Under the pieces are notes generated by a model, which saw nothing but the letters and a program-made list of their open reading frames with translations, had not been told where the DNA came from and did no database searches. DNA of 15,635 nt from DATEPR01 sp036503065. Lineage in GTDB: Bacteria; Actinomycetota; Actinomycetes; Mycobacteriales; Pseudonocardiaceae. Location of the stretch: the NCBI GenBank assembly GCA_036503065.1, contig DASXXM010000061.1, positions 1 through 15,635 on the forward strand, read 5' to 3'. Below, piece after piece: positions 15,240-15,635 of the stretch (its first letter is position 1; each line of letters begins with the position of its first letter). The translations under genes were made by a program, and so were the position numbers.

Positions 15240-15308
15240 TCAGGCGACCACGGGAGCCGGAGTCCGGTTCCCGTAGAAAAACTCGTACGAAGTCGGTCGC
15301 GTGCGCAC
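15240..15308 (-). CDS. Putative Phe/Tyr leader peptide of chorismate mutase
   Basis: A 22-residue frame whose middle reads SYEFFYGN: four aromatic residues, two Phe and two Tyr, within five codons (15287-15273), and no Trp. It ends at TGA 15242-15240, just before the terminator hairpin. GTG 15308 was chosen as the start because a -10-like AAAGAT ends 6 bases before it, so the transcript would begin at the start codon (leaderless). ATG 15326, six codons longer, is in frame but has no ribosome binding site and would lie upstream of that predicted transcript start. The inferred role is that ribosome stalling at the aromatic codons, when charged Phe- or Tyr-tRNA is scarce, changes folding of the leader RNA and allows transcription of chorismate mutase. 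Comparable aromatic leader peptides are known in actinobacteria. Confidence 0.72.
   Translation of the reverse strand: MRTRPTSYEFFYGNRTPAPVVA
15250..15274 (-). promoter_or_regulatory. Pause / anti-antiterminator hairpin in the leader
   Basis: On the minus strand ACGGGA (15274-15269) pairs with TCCCGT (15255-15250) and CCGG (15267-15264) with CCGG (15260-15257), with one mismatch between them and a 3-base loop. It begins inside the last Tyr codon of the leader peptide, so a ribosome stalled at the Phe-Phe-Tyr codons would prevent it. The segment GGACTCCGG (15265-15257) is the exact complement of CCGGAGTCC (15216-15208) in the terminator, giving a 9-bp antiterminator as the alternative fold. 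Confidence 0.62.
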
Positions 15309-15314
15309 GTCCAC

Positions 15315-15345
15315 ATCTTTGCACATGCCGGCCGCGATGGGCCAA
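15315..15345 (-). promoter_or_regulatory. Promoter-like sequence of the leader / chorismate mutase transcript
   Basis: On the minus strand TTGGCC (15345-15340) is a 4/6 match to a -35 box and AAAGAT (15320-15315), preceded by TGC, resembles an extended -10. The 19-base spacer is long. The predicted transcript start coincides with GTG 15308. Confidence 0.4.
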
Positions 15346-15383
15346 CTCCGCGCGTGCGGCGGCCCGATGTCCGGCGGGGCGGG

Positions 15384-15389
15384 TACGGT
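15384..15389 (+). promoter_or_regulatory. -10-like element of pcrA
   Basis: TACGGT fits TAnnnT and ends 9 bases before the ATG at 15399, consistent with a leaderless or nearly leaderless mRNA. No Shine-Dalgarno sequence precedes that ATG. No clear -35 is seen. Confidence 0.35.
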
Positions 15390-15398
15390 TACCGAACG

Positions 15399-15635
15399 AT
15401 GAGCGCGCTGTTCGATCTGCCTGGAGACATCCTGCCCGCCCGCCGATCCGCTCGCGGAAACCTGCTGGACGATCTCAATCCACAGCAGCGGGATGCGGTC
15501 ACCCACACCGGTTCGCCACTGCTCGTGGTGGCGGGCGCCGGTTCCGGCAAGACACGGGTGCTGACCCGTCGCATCGCCTACCTGCTGGCCGAACGGCACG
15601 TGCATCCCGGTCAGGTCATGGCGATCACGTTCACC
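15399..15635 (+). CDS. pcrA: ATP-dependent DNA helicase PcrA/UvrD1, N-terminal part
   Basis: The first 79 codons of a superfamily 1A 3'-5' DNA helicase used in repair and replication restart; the gene runs off the right edge of the window. Visible are the Q-motif LNPQQRDAV (about residues 26-34), the Walker A motif AGAGSGKT (45-52) and the start of motif Ia, MAITFT, at the window end. A variable ~20-residue N-terminus precedes the helicase core, as in mycobacterial UvrD1. Start ATG 15399 is the only ATG near the expected position. It is divergent from the chorismate mutase leader, as in mycobacteria, with under 100 bases between the two starts. Confidence 0.95.
   Translation, partial: MSALFDLPGDILPARRSARGNLLDDLNPQQRDAVTHTGSPLLVVAGAGSGKTRVLTRRIAYLLAERHVHPGQVMAITFT

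Noticed and set aside
14858..15316. N-terminally extended chorismate mutase (152 residues)
   Set aside because: The extension is Arg/Thr-rich, reads through the terminator hairpin, and the ATG at 15148 has a good GGAGG site at the normal family start.

Overview
The window is very GC-rich, with strong G/C bias at third codon positions, GTG starts and leaderless-looking starts. It carries a mycobacterial-type AroQ chorismate mutase divergent from a PcrA/UvrD helicase, and membrane Ser/Thr kinases of the PknB type. It is chromosomal DNA of a high-GC actinomycete. The gene neighbourhood and protein sequences look most like the Pseudonocardiales (Amycolatopsis and relatives); that placement is inference from family resemblance.

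Layout. Bases 1-457 hold no convincing gene. They contain two diverged copies of a ~155-base repeat, each ending in the same AT-rich palindrome, then a tRNA-3'-end-like scrap. From there: an aldehyde dehydrogenase (458-1921, -) divergent from guaA (1995-3572, +). An envelope-stress module follows: a small two-TM protein and a PspC/LiaF-like membrane protein (-), facing a PspC-domain histidine kinase and a NarL/LiaR-type response regulator (+), with a long inverted repeat between the two arms. Next comes an EamA/DMT transporter (-) divergent from a LysR regulator (+). A four-gene minus-strand block (9078-14093) holds two paralogous Ser/Thr kinases and two single-TM proteins; both of those and one kinase appear to share a similar extracytoplasmic C-terminal domain. 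The right end has a small membrane protein, the chorismate mutase and the start of pcrA.

The most interesting signal is the 5' leader of the chorismate mutase (about 15149-15308, minus strand). It has a promoter-like sequence, a short leaderless-looking reading frame with the run Tyr-Glu-Phe-Phe-Tyr, a hairpin starting at the last Tyr codon, a strong terminator-like hairpin, and a perfect 9-bp alternative pairing linking the two hairpins. These are the parts of a ribosome-mediated transcription attenuator that senses Phe and Tyr, the end products of the branch chorismate mutase opens. The leader has no Trp codon, which fits that branch.

Other signals worth testing are the 30-base dyad in the PspC/kinase divergent promoter with a third half-site nearby, the strong stem-loop between the two single-TM genes, and the repeated AT-rich palindrome at the left edge.
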